Source of the DNA: a virus
Virus record (IMG/VR): IMGVR_UViG_3300044609_000595
Span: 46,320 to 110,319 of that record
Reading direction: 5' to 3' (one strand)
Length of the DNA: 64,000 bases
In this document: positions 31,601 to 39,737 of the stretch, piece after piece
Layout of the letters: each line of letters opens with the position of its first letter
Position numbering within the stretch: the stretch's first letter is position 1
Made by a program: the position numbers and the translations under genes
Notes under the pieces: generated by a model
Seen by the model: only the letters and a program-made list of their open reading frames with translations
What the model was told of the DNA's origin: nothing
Databases searched by the model: none

Positions 31601-34600
31601 GATGATGCTAATAATCAGTATAGAATTGAAAATGTTCGTGACGCTGGAAATCTTGAAGATAGTTTCTACATCTTCGACATCGACACAATTCAAGAGAGAA
31701 TTGCTGGTCAACAAGATGGTATTTACTATCTAACTTGCCTTCGTGGTAACATTTCTCCATTCCCAACTGGAGCTGGTGTTGGTACAAACTTCAGAAACTT
31801 TAAGTTCTCGCAGCCAATTTCACAACTATATCCACAGAATTATAAGAATGATCCTACGTGGTTCAAGCAAGTTAATTCTGTATACAATGATCCCCCTGCA
31901 TCTATTGCTGCAGCAGACAACTATATTCATGGTTTAGTTACTATCAACGATGCTAAAAATAGCGAAACTAAAGAATTGGTTCAGGATTTAATTCTGCAGC
32001 CAGCATTAACTAATTTCACTTTTGTTAAGGCAGAATCTTTAAGTTCCGCAACTTTAAATCCAGTTGGTGGTTCTAATATCATCGAAGCTCAGGAAGGTAA
32101 TGCTACTTCTGGTTCGGAAGATAGATACATTCCTATTGCTGGTGATTCTGATTTCCCAACCGAAGGAAAACTTTATGTAGAACTACGTAGACCTTCTATT
32201 GCACGTTCGGGCAACCATACATTTGAATACCTAGGTTTCGGTCCTGGTAACTACTCAACTGGCTTCCCACTTCGCCAGGAAGTTGTTCTTGCCGATGTTC
32301 AAGACTTCTATGCTCAGTCTAAGAGAGAAGACGGTGGTATCGTATTCTATACTGGTCTAAACTCCAACGGCGATCTTTACATTGGCAACAGAAAAGTCAA
32401 CGCTATTACTGGCGAAGAAACTTTCCTTGAAAGAGCAGTTCTAGAAGAATCTGCTGATGACGGTGGAGATGATTTGGGTGGTCTAGTTACAACCTTCGAC
32501 ACTCCTGTAACATTTAATGATAGAATTACTGTTGAAGGTAATGCTAATTTTAACAATCCTGTAGAGATTAGTGTTGCTGCAAACGAAGGAACTCCTCTTA
32601 GAATCTTCAGTGTAGTTAATGCTGATCTTGGCGATGATATTACATTAGGAAGAGCACAATTCCCTCAATCTAATGATGGTGACATTACTCTAGGTAAGAA
32701 TAGAATTAATGCTGCAGTATATGGAATTACTCCAAGACAAGTTCTTGGTTTAGATGGTCAAGCATATTCTATTAGAACTCACTTTGTAAATGGTCTTGGA
32801 CCATCGAATACAACTCCAGATCAAAATGCAACATTCAGTTCTCTGCAGGCAGTATCCTATAGTTCTACTCAAAATCCAAAGCCAGGTGATATTTTACTAA
32901 AAGGCAGTGAAGTAGGACGTTCAGGTTCACTTGGTTGGATATATGCCAACTATTATGCTGAAATTGCTGATGCCAGCATTCAAACAATTGTTAGTGATGG
33001 CATTCGCATGACAATTGAATGGGCTCCTGGCATAACAAATGCTGATGTTAACGTCATTGCAGGTGCTCAGCTAAGAATTACAAACTTCGGCACGAATCCA
33101 AATCTTAACGGCATTTGGACTGTTCTTTCTAATGGATTTAGTTCCAGTGGTACTTCATGCCAAATTCAAATTATTATAACTCCAGCAGTTGGTGTTCTTT
33201 ATACTTGGTCTACCGTTCCTGGTGCCAAGATGGAAGTTGCCCGCTCCAATTGGAAGGAAACTGGACTACTTGGTGCAGAAGCACTCAGAACTGAGACAGA
33301 AACCTGGGGCGATTATAAGTTAGGTATCAACACTCTTTCTAGAGCTTCTGATCTTGCTTACTTGAATGGATTTGTTCAAACTCAAACACAACCAAGAGCT
33401 AATCTTGATGTTGTTGGTGATGCATTTATTAGCGGTACAAATACTGCAATTACTGTAACAAATACAGGAAATCAAGTTAAGACTACAACTAAACTAGATA
33501 ATGCTTTCTTAGTTGGTGGAAATAGTGCTTCTCCAAACCAAGCTGCAACACTAAGAGTTGCAACTATTGATATCCCATCTGGTAGTAGAGCAACAACTAC
33601 TTATAGAGACGGTGGAAGATTTGGTATTAATACAACAATTAATACTAATGCATCAACTGATCTAGATAGAAACTTAGTTGTTGTTGGTGATGGTAGAATT
33701 ACAGGCAATCTGTTAATTCAAGATGATATTAGTGTAAACGGTGGAGATATTAACACCACTAACAATGTATTCAATTTTGTTAACAATAATGCTACTATAT
33801 TGAATATTGCTGGTAGCGGTGAAATCTTTAGCATTGGTAATAATGCTGCTGGCTCACAAAATGTTAATATTGGCAATAATGCTTCATCTCAAGTAATTGA
33901 AATTGGTGGCAATGCAACAATTACCAGACTTGGTATTCACAAAAATTCTCTTGACGCTAGCGTTGATATTGCCTCTGTAAATGATAATGCTGCTAACAAG
34001 GCAAACATCGTTATTGGTGGTGCCTGGGGCAATCTGAACAGCCAAACAACAATTGGTACATTCCAAACCAAGGTTGCTGGTCAACTTGAAATTGGTACTA
34101 AGTATGCTCCAGGAACAAGCACTGCTAGATTGTTCACTCAAGCAAGAACAGTAAATCTATTTGATGGAGACCAAACAACTACAGTTAACTTTGGTCCAAA
34201 CGCTACCAAGATGTCAATTGGTTCTGTTGGTGGTAATACTTACATCAGAAACACTCTCAATGTTGATGCTAGCACAATTCTTAATTCTGAATTGAGACTA
34301 TCTGGTGGTCTCAAGTCTGGCATCATTCAAATTCAAAGAGGAAGATTCTCTACAACTCCAGCTGCTCATGTTGTTGGTAGCCTAGAGAATCCAAATATTG
34401 ATTTCTATAGATACGAAACATTAGGTAGAAAAATTGATACTGCTGGTGAAACTTTATGGGGTGGTCCAGCATTCTTGATTGCTGGTGGTCAAATTGCAGG
34501 AATTGATACTATTGGTGCCGTAAGTCCATCCAGATTACCAGGAACATATACTTTTATTGCTCCAACGGGTGGAACTGGCACTGGCGCTACTTTCAACATT

Positions 34601-36226
34601 ACAATTACAATTGTAGGCGAAATTAGTATTGAATTAGTAAGTGCTGGTACTGGATACAGCGATAATGATGTTTTAACTGTAACAGATAATTTACTCGGTG
34701 GTGGTGGAGCGCCTGCTCTAACATTCCAAGTAAACGGAGTAAATGCTGCTGGTTCTAATTTCTACTTACCAATCACTGTACCAGCTACAACCGATTTTGC
34801 AATTGGTGATCTACTGTTAATTGACAGAGGAAATGCTATTTCTCCAGATGCTGTTGGTGATGGTAGTGGTGGTCAAATCACTGGATTGAGAAATCAAGCC
34901 TACAGTGAAATTGTTCGTGTGGTTGGTTTAACAAACGTTAGCAATCCTTCTGATATAAATGGCTACCGAATTGAAGTTGTTCGTGCTCAAGAAGGAACTC
35001 AAGCAAGAACAGATCACCCAGATGCTTGTGTAATTGCTAAGCTTAATAAGCAAGCAAATGCTAGCTTTATTACTGGATCTGATCTTGATGGTAACGGTGT
35101 ATTAGAATTCCCACCAAATGGTATTACCGCAAATGGTAATAATGTAAACATTGGAGTTGCTGAATTTGGTGGTGTTATTACAACCAATGATTTCTTCCGC
35201 TTGAGTGATTCAGAAATTGTTAAAGTTGCCCAAGTTGTTAGCACCGAAATTCAATCATTAATTATTACTGATGGTGGTGTACCAGAATCCGAAGTATTTA
35301 AAGTTGAATCTACAACTGGTAATACTAAGCTACTAGGAAACCTATCTGTTGGTTTTGGATTCAATAAGTTAACGGTAGACGGAAGCACTGGCAATACTAA
35401 TATTGCTGGAACTCTTACCTCTAATGGCACTCTAACTCTTCGTGGTTCTACCGTAGTTAATAACCAATTCTTTACTATCACAAATGGTGGAGCTACTGGA
35501 GTTACTGAAAGAACTACATTCCAAATTGATAGTGCTAATGGCAATCTAACTCTAAATGGTGGTTCGATTAACATCTACGGTACAGATGGAACTACTCCAA
35601 GACTTACATTCAATAATTCTTCTGGTGATTTTACAACTTATGGTTCGTTCTCTGCTCTTGGCACAGGAACCAGCACATTTGGCGGAGGAATTCTTGTTCA
35701 AGGAGATGCCACTATCAATGGTGGAGATCTAACTGTAAATTCTGGAGGAGCTTTATCATTCAAGGTAAGCAATGATAGATCAGTTACTTTAGCTGGCATT
35801 CCTTACTTCTACAACCAAAATGGTGGTAGAAAGTGGATTTATACCGATGAAAGCGTAATTGATGCTACATCAAATATTAATATCTTTGTTAATGCTCTAA
35901 GCAATACCTTAATTAAGCTACCAAGTAATCCTAGAATGGGTGATATGATTAGAATTGTTGATGTTGGAGGAAACCTCAACAACATTAATAGCCTTGTCGT
36001 TAGAGCACCTGATGGCATTCGTGTACAAGGAACGTTAACAAATACAGCAAGAACTCTTCTTACTGGAGTTGGCTCCTCAACTACCTTTATAAATTATAAT
36101 GGAGGCGAATTAGTTGTTCAAACTCCATTTGCTGGATTTGCCTTGGTTTACCTATCCCAAGCTAATCCCGATGGAACTGCTGGCGGTCCTTCATCTAAGG
36201 TAGGTTGGTATTTAACCGAAGTATAA
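25634..36226 (+). CDS. giant virion structural protein (VrlC-like, beta-helix)
   Basis: 3530 residues in one uninterrupted frame. The N-terminus (KTGRYLYVSPDDFNATDELD, then GNSPLRPFKTIQRAF) is typical of the large cyanophage structural protein often named VrlC and has the start pattern of right-handed beta-helix proteins. A ~35-residue motif (C.RDIGY.VDAV..D...GGN......A..Y) recurs near residues 180, 314, 1031 and 1285, the last copy being divergent. A beta-helix-like core lies around 810-900. From ~2300 onward there are Gly/Asn/Thr-rich fibre repeats (GTLTSNGTLTLRG). It is likely a tail fibre or baseplate-attached host-recognition protein; no T4 equivalent can be named. Confidence 0.75.
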   Translation: MALTRLDNLYSSKTGRYLYVSPDDFNATDELDNRGNSPLRPFKTIQRAFIEVARYSYLPGRNNDRFDQFSIMLMPGNHYIDNRPGVVGVTNTEPRYLDGANLIEANRQEIIDRAFAEIAVEYDESLWGTDWVVPGDPINSDLNRGFDSYRLIQKNRLDIIDEAFNTMLAFNPGFEVPNGDAKCKRDIGYFVDAVSLDILLGGSNKYTRKFIQNYFNSTGTAWLSNTLQGEQTQSIQAFNAARDLMNEAVTNQLDYKDLTLTADPLVGSNVNINSCANIRSAITSLTTLVTDRITANSLNGLPAETPGILIGPGQSICQRDIGYIVDAVVADLKTGGNSNSVQAARSYFDRNGDPIANGLIGEESQSIIAFDAAKVMMKKAVTNQLYSKDLTLLEGPSIANASTEIQPILPSGNELSCVDVQNSIETLIAIITSVIADGNLTSLADIQITGDIPVFNYNQALEEWNDNSILDLSNPDNVLYKFNAATGGAIVPRGCSLIGYDLRRTIVRPLYVPDPADGTQARTSIFNLTGGCYIWQFTIKDGDLSANSPLFDETNGVGKVYFQKGNTVNLAIPEYSHHKITIMTYADSDDLTDYYTKIGRAFAKFQPSIDNAGEFDALVQENRIVGPLSDTRRIDSIQVFDSSPAGTLTLRVTTKIDHGYFVDQYVAILNTGLDEAINGTVKVTAIDNSNPRVFEYEINATTAALGLVSGQIYTAASGLSTNAVSQAEIDSVESASPYVFNCSIRSTWGICGMWADGSKATGFKSMVVAQYTGVSLQRDDRAFIRYDRFTNTWNQASLTDAFATVAYHTKGDAYWKDDWRNFHIRASDDSFIQCVSVFAVGFFDHFLMESGGDMSITNSNSNFGNTSLHAVGFKGFSFNQDKGGYITDIIPPRTINSSPSNEEKIQYYTLDIQASNAQNNHTRLYIGSDDATDPADRPAATVSGYRIGARSNEKLYVKLDDGTYNVTLEPNGFVSYKASLETLNPAGIQIDNVAQDAANRIEDNKTLIQNEAYNYIIAKYPYLLTRQSITIAKCERDIGYFVDAVVQDLRLGGNVNTIQAAEGYYVGGSLAYINSELDETIEALDYVKNMCIAAMRNFDVLIRNCETEAGSAIVNVGDTTGLLVGMSVAEYNPSAFVNNKLTSGISPITSNIPTNTYIKRILDDQRIELGESSSKLTAGNTIDAQQSSSTAYLYFDYQFGAWSSLQPTKDDSLIQDTNYPECADIATTISQYFSDIFVVINQGLTPLGGREIDAHNLILANKELIAEVAVDRMLTNYPGFVIPNGNQNCVDDIIDVMEAIAFNVKYGGNNKVYEAGEIYISGQHVEGEEDQAVYAFLQAKDIAIQVMRNEPVTITGSTRTQFIDSTIVVDPQSPTCANIASAITNLTSIITQSIGTSTVSGSLVGITKSIPTITSVNKIEPIIDFNGLSKRATLFTINTGEATSNPHQFETGTPVKLIPKAKEGTNPDKRVIRLPKGFSTNTKYYVIAPGRFTQPEDYSGTTYFDGSDQTKLMLAATKENAAAGIFIYSPETDSVDPDVEIEVQRYILDNTYDLHKYRCNVAGAGEIETDVAHIFDLPSNSVTPQLVFFRVANDILGSDLPEIAGAGTINTQTYYYARFISPKKFSIHTTFADAIAGVNAVSFVPGSGQNFYVFANKRTSPLRFEAAPRDEDGLLLNTSGLWYLQVKDETSSNPNTESILYRFKDIAAYGPGSGKIRTLDTWFTRLQDTRGKEDRVYRLRYVIPKYLETVRDPLNGFVIKVRTDDKRRLVPQKFVLKPIGGAPSVARFDNPEQIGERIGYTKTELLEDYGIANPTYDPYLAPKVIGSERTQSKIAFTIQSARKIEDESTEYLEITAFDHAITNEGLKNEIFSVVEINFPQGGTFSVNNVGAGLSNLVTWNGFSSGSGYIQGYFEENNNYYLVIKNITGQIKYSSIVSTRFTQGDVFADLMAKPNSMGDPNGKDKSDRRDYLYRIEGANVYTLVPGDIITDDANNQYRIENVRDAGNLEDSFYIFDIDTIQERIAGQQDGIYYLTCLRGNISPFPTGAGVGTNFRNFKFSQPISQLYPQNYKNDPTWFKQVNSVYNDPPASIAAADNYIHGLVTINDAKNSETKELVQDLILQPALTNFTFVKAESLSSATLNPVGGSNIIEAQEGNATSGSEDRYIPIAGDSDFPTEGKLYVELRRPSIARSGNHTFEYLGFGPGNYSTGFPLRQEVVLADVQDFYAQSKREDGGIVFYTGLNSNGDLYIGNRKVNAITGEETFLERAVLEESADDGGDDLGGLVTTFDTPVTFNDRITVEGNANFNNPVEISVAANEGTPLRIFSVVNADLGDDITLGRAQFPQSNDGDITLGKNRINAAVYGITPRQVLGLDGQAYSIRTHFVNGLGPSNTTPDQNATFSSLQAVSYSSTQNPKPGDILLKGSEVGRSGSLGWIYANYYAEIADASIQTIVSDGIRMTIEWAPGITNADVNVIAGAQLRITNFGTNPNLNGIWTVLSNGFSSSGTSCQIQIIITPAVGVLYTWSTVPGAKMEVARSNWKETGLLGAEALRTETETWGDYKLGINTLSRASDLAYLNGFVQTQTQPRANLDVVGDAFISGTNTAITVTNTGNQVKTTTKLDNAFLVGGNSASPNQAATLRVATIDIPSGSRATTTYRDGGRFGINTTINTNASTDLDRNLVVVGDGRITGNLLIQDDISVNGGDINTTNNVFNFVNNNATILNIAGSGEIFSIGNNAAGSQNVNIGNNASSQVIEIGGNATITRLGIHKNSLDASVDIASVNDNAANKANIVIGGAWGNLNSQTTIGTFQTKVAGQLEIGTKYAPGTSTARLFTQARTVNLFDGDQTTTVNFGPNATKMSIGSVGGNTYIRNTLNVDASTILNSELRLSGGLKSGIIQIQRGRFSTTPAAHVVGSLENPNIDFYRYETLGRKIDTAGETLWGGPAFLIAGGQIAGIDTIGAVSPSRLPGTYTFIAPTGGTGTGATFNITITIVGEISIELVSAGTGYSDNDVLTVTDNLLGGGGAPALTFQVNGVNAAGSNFYLPITVPATTDFAIGDLLLIDRGNAISPDAVGDGSGGQITGLRNQAYSEIVRVVGLTNVSNPSDINGYRIEVVRAQEGTQARTDHPDACVIAKLNKQANASFITGSDLDGNGVLEFPPNGITANGNNVNIGVAEFGGVITTNDFFRLSDSEIVKVAQVVSTEIQSLIITDGGVPESEVFKVESTTGNTKLLGNLSVGFGFNKLTVDGSTGNTNIAGTLTSNGTLTLRGSTVVNNQFFTITNGGATGVTERTTFQIDSANGNLTLNGGSINIYGTDGTTPRLTFNNSSGDFTTYGSFSALGTGTSTFGGGILVQGDATINGGDLTVNSGGALSFKVSNDRSVTLAGIPYFYNQNGGRKWIYTDESVIDATSNINIFVNALSNTLIKLPSNPRMGDMIRIVDVGGNLNNINSLVVRAPDGIRVQGTLTNTARTLLTGVGSSTTFINYNGGELVVQTPFAGFALVYLSQANPDGTAGGPSSKVGWYLTEV

Positions 36227-36227
36227 T

Positions 36228-37475
36228 ATGGCTTTTTATCAGCAAACAAGAACAGCTAAAGCTGCCGCTATTGGCACAATCATGCCCTGGACTGGGGGTG
36301 TATCAAACATCCCCAAAGGCTGGATTCTTTGTGATGGAACACCAATAACGGCAGCAAGTTATCCCCTTTTGGCTAGAGCAATTGGGGATACTTATAATAA
36401 TGGTCCATCATCATTTGCAGGTAGTTTTCCAAATTATGCTGGCAATATAGTTCTTCCTAATTTAACTAATAAAACCCTTATTGATATTGAAACTTCTTAT
36501 TTTGGGGCTGGAGGAACTGGAGAAACACAAGATTTAGATTCAAAAGCAGCCACTGCTGTCACACCTCTCATTGGAGCCAATACAGACAATGGAGTAAAAA
36601 CAATTTATAATGATATTACTACTGATGTAGTTTTTACTCTTAATGACAGATCAGGATATTCTGGAAGAGCTTCTGGCAATACAATTGGTGGTGGCGAAGG
36701 AGTAAGTAAAACTGTGTATATTAGCCCAAGAAAATTGGGAAGAGATCATATTAAACCACACAATCATCCTGGAAGATATGAATCTCTTAGTTATACTAAC
36801 CCACAACGACCTGGAGCAGGAGTAATTCCTTACTCTTCATTCACATATCAATTTTATTCTTACATTGATTATGATGATGGAGATATTTTATATGGTGGCT
36901 CTTCTGACACTGAAACTGGAGTTTCGATTACTTTTGAAGGTCCTAATGCTAGAGGTGATGTCAATGGGTTTGGAAATGGAAGCCCTGGAAGAGTTGTTGC
37001 TGGGATCAATGCAGAAAATCCTCCAATCAATTACACTCCATTTAATGTTAAATTAAGTCCACTGCAAACGTTCATGACCAACCCTGCAGTTGATCAATCT
37101 ACTCCTATACCATATGGTTTGCAAGGAGTTAATCTTAATTTACCTGCTGGATCCAGAAATTATTATCCAGATATTACAAATTCTATAACACAAGCTAATA
37201 CATTTGATACACTAACAACTCCAGCAGCGTATGATTTTAATCAAATTACTCAAAGTCCTGGAACATCTGATGTAATAGTGCCACACATTCATGATGAATT
37301 TGACGTAGAATTTGTCAGGGGAACTTTAAGACCAAATAGTACTATTACTGTTAATGTAGAGGCACCTAATGCTAATCTAAGTTTAGATAATCAATCTAAT
37401 CAAGCTGCTTTGCAAATTAACTTTAATACGTCGCAGCCAGGATTAACATGTATATACATCATTAGAGCATACTAA
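36228..37475 (+). CDS. tail collar domain fibre protein
   Basis: 415 residues. The phage tail collar pattern (PF07484) is near the start: AIGTIMPWTGG, IPKGWILCDGTPITAASYPL, AIGDTYN. His-containing turns (HIKPHNHPG, VPHIHDEFD) may bind metal as in T4 gp12. It ends CIYIIRAY, a C-terminal motif shared with two other collar proteins here. It starts one base after the giant gene. Likely a short tail fibre or distal tip. Confidence 0.8.
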   Translation: MAFYQQTRTAKAAAIGTIMPWTGGVSNIPKGWILCDGTPITAASYPLLARAIGDTYNNGPSSFAGSFPNYAGNIVLPNLTNKTLIDIETSYFGAGGTGETQDLDSKAATAVTPLIGANTDNGVKTIYNDITTDVVFTLNDRSGYSGRASGNTIGGGEGVSKTVYISPRKLGRDHIKPHNHPGRYESLSYTNPQRPGAGVIPYSSFTYQFYSYIDYDDGDILYGGSSDTETGVSITFEGPNARGDVNGFGNGSPGRVVAGINAENPPINYTPFNVKLSPLQTFMTNPAVDQSTPIPYGLQGVNLNLPAGSRNYYPDITNSITQANTFDTLTTPAAYDFNQITQSPGTSDVIVPHIHDEFDVEFVRGTLRPNSTITVNVEAPNANLSLDNQSNQAALQINFNTSQPGLTCIYIIRAY

Positions 37476-37476
37476 A

Positions 37477-38361
37477 ATGGCAAATTACGCTAGAGAAAGA
37501 TCTAAATTTGGTGGTTATGTTGGATCTATACAAATCCACACTAGTGCTGGATTAGGATCTGACCCATCTTCTGCTGTATTTAATGATATTTTGCCAGCTG
37601 GATTTTTGCGATGCAATGGAAGTATTTTAGAAGCACGAGATTACTTATCGTTATCACAAATTCTTGGTGTTGGTGATGCATCAAGATTTGCTAAAGAAGG
37701 AGCACTACTCAGAAATGCAGATCCAACTACAGGAGATTTGGGAACATTTCAATTACCTGATTTAGGATCTAAAGTTATTATTCCTAGTAGAGGATCTGGA
37801 GATTATGTTAATGATGTGGTAGATTCTACGGGAGAACCCAGAGTTGGACCAGAAATATCTGCTTTTAGTAATGTTGGAAATAGGATTGAAATAGGTTACA
37901 TTGGAAATTTTAGGGGCCAGGCTCAAACAAATATTGATTTAAATTCTAACTCTACTTATGACATGCCAAGAAGCACTGTTTCTGCAGCATTAGATATTAA
38001 CAATTTTCAAGGTCATGCACATAATTCCACAGCAACTTATTTAAATTATACTACAAATCATGCTGCTGGAGAACCAGCGGGAGCTGTCGGGTCTGGTAAA
38101 GATAATGGAGAACTCACTGGTAATAGTGGAGCGGGAATGTATCTTGATCTTACTCAACCAAATACTTCAGCTGAATCATTGCATTCTCATAGATTAAGTA
38201 AACCAGCTATTTACACACACAATTTTAGATATTCTTTTGGAAATTTTGATATCCCAGCAGATCAAGTATCATCATATGTTGATGTTGATTTTACCAGAGA
38301 TAGAAAATTAGACACTACAGTTTCTCCATTTATTTTAGTGGAATATATTATTAAGTATTAA
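37477..38361 (+). CDS. tail collar-like fibre protein
   Basis: 294 residues. Divergent collar pattern: LPAGFLRCNGSILEARDYLS, LGTFQLPDLGSKVIIPSRG. His pairs (QGHAHNST, SLHSHRLSKP) resemble the metal-binding His of gp12-type tips. It ends FILVEYIIKY. It follows the previous stop by one base. Smallest of the three collar proteins; probably a fibre component. Confidence 0.75.
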   Translation: MANYARERSKFGGYVGSIQIHTSAGLGSDPSSAVFNDILPAGFLRCNGSILEARDYLSLSQILGVGDASRFAKEGALLRNADPTTGDLGTFQLPDLGSKVIIPSRGSGDYVNDVVDSTGEPRVGPEISAFSNVGNRIEIGYIGNFRGQAQTNIDLNSNSTYDMPRSTVSAALDINNFQGHAHNSTATYLNYTTNHAAGEPAGAVGSGKDNGELTGNSGAGMYLDLTQPNTSAESLHSHRLSKPAIYTHNFRYSFGNFDIPADQVSSYVDVDFTRDRKLDTTVSPFILVEYIIKY

Positions 38362-38363
38362 TC

Positions 38364-39737
38364 ATGGCAATTATCTGGAATACTAGGGATAATTCTGGCG
38401 GGTTTGGCGGATATACTAATGGTGCTTGGAGTTCTTTTATGAACACCTATGCCGTTAGATTTACTTCCGCATCTTCTGGTACTGGTAGTGCTTTTAATGG
38501 TAGTACATTTAATAGAAGTTATTCTGTTTATTTTCCCAATTCAGGAAATTACACAATTACAGCTGCAGCAGATGATAACGGCAGTTTAAATGTAGGTGGT
38601 GTAAATTGTTCTGTAGCTGGGTTCAGTGGATCTTCATCTACTACTAGATTTTATAATAGAGGAACATACACTGTTTCGTTATCTGTTTACAATCAATCAA
38701 ACGGAAATGATTTTTCATCGAATCCATATGGAATTGCAGTTACTATTGATGCTCCACCAGTTCCTCCACCGCCATCAGTAACATTTTCAGTAAGCCCAAA
38801 TTCTATATGTAATGGAAGCACTGCAACTCTTTCTTGGTCAGTTTCTGGAATAGTTGATAGTGTGAGCATTAATAATGGTATTGGGTCTGTAGCAACATCA
38901 GGATCTAGACTTGTTGCTCCTTCTAGCAATACAACTTATACTTTAACTGCATCTGGCGAAGGTGGAACTAATTCGCAATCGATAAATTTACAGATAAAAC
39001 AGCCAACTCAAACTAGCATAACAGTAGATGATCCTACTATTATTAGAGGTGAAACAACCACATTGAGGTGGGTAACGACAGGAGAATCTACATCAGCAAC
39101 TATTTCTCCTGGCATTGGATCAGTGAATATAAATGGTTTAGCTAACATTTCTCCAACAGAAACAGTAACATATCAAATTTATGCTACTGGAGTTTGTACT
39201 GATGATTCCGATACAGTGACTGTAACTGTTTATCAGCCACCGACTGCTAGTTTAAGTGGACCAGAATCTCTCGATTATGGTCAGCAAGGAACTTTAATAT
39301 ATGAAGCAACTTATGCAGACTCAAATCTAGAAATTCAGCCAGTTTATAATTATAAAACAGGATCTGTAAATGGCACTATTATCACACTACCAACAGGAGC
39401 TAGTTCATCAGGAACTGTAGATACTGAAATACCATATAATGATAATGGACCATTTTCGGTCGAATATACTATAATTGCAATGGGCAATGGAGGACAAGAA
39501 TCTGATAATATTTTAATACCTATAAATGTTGACGAAACTCCAGAAAATTTTTTAGTTCCCGAATCAGAAGAATTATTTAAAGATCAGGAACCAATTTATA
39601 CACCTGATGCCACAATAACATCATATGAAATTTTGGTAAATAATATAGATGTTCCTGTAGAAATTAAATCAAATAGACCCATACAGGTTGAAATTAATGA
39701 TGACCAAGTTTGGAATTCAATTAGACCCATAGAATAA
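38364..39737 (+). CDS. adhesin-like protein with Ig-like repeats, paralog 1
   Basis: 457 residues. A novel ~130-residue N-terminal part, a proline linker (PPVPPPPSV), two Ig-like repeats (~135-210 and ~215-290; SICNGSTATLSWSVSG, TIIRGETTTLRWVTTG), then a ~165-residue C-terminal module (from GPESLDYGQQGTL to the end DQVWNSIRPIE) that recurs in the next two genes. Likely a virion decoration or receptor-binding protein. The stop overlaps the next ATG by one base. Confidence 0.7.
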   Translation: MAIIWNTRDNSGGFGGYTNGAWSSFMNTYAVRFTSASSGTGSAFNGSTFNRSYSVYFPNSGNYTITAAADDNGSLNVGGVNCSVAGFSGSSSTTRFYNRGTYTVSLSVYNQSNGNDFSSNPYGIAVTIDAPPVPPPPSVTFSVSPNSICNGSTATLSWSVSGIVDSVSINNGIGSVATSGSRLVAPSSNTTYTLTASGEGGTNSQSINLQIKQPTQTSITVDDPTIIRGETTTLRWVTTGESTSATISPGIGSVNINGLANISPTETVTYQIYATGVCTDDSDTVTVTVYQPPTASLSGPESLDYGQQGTLIYEATYADSNLEIQPVYNYKTGSVNGTIITLPTGASSSGTVDTEIPYNDNGPFSVEYTIIAMGNGGQESDNILIPINVDETPENFLVPESEELFKDQEPIYTPDATITSYEILVNNIDVPVEIKSNRPIQVEINDDQVWNSIRPIE

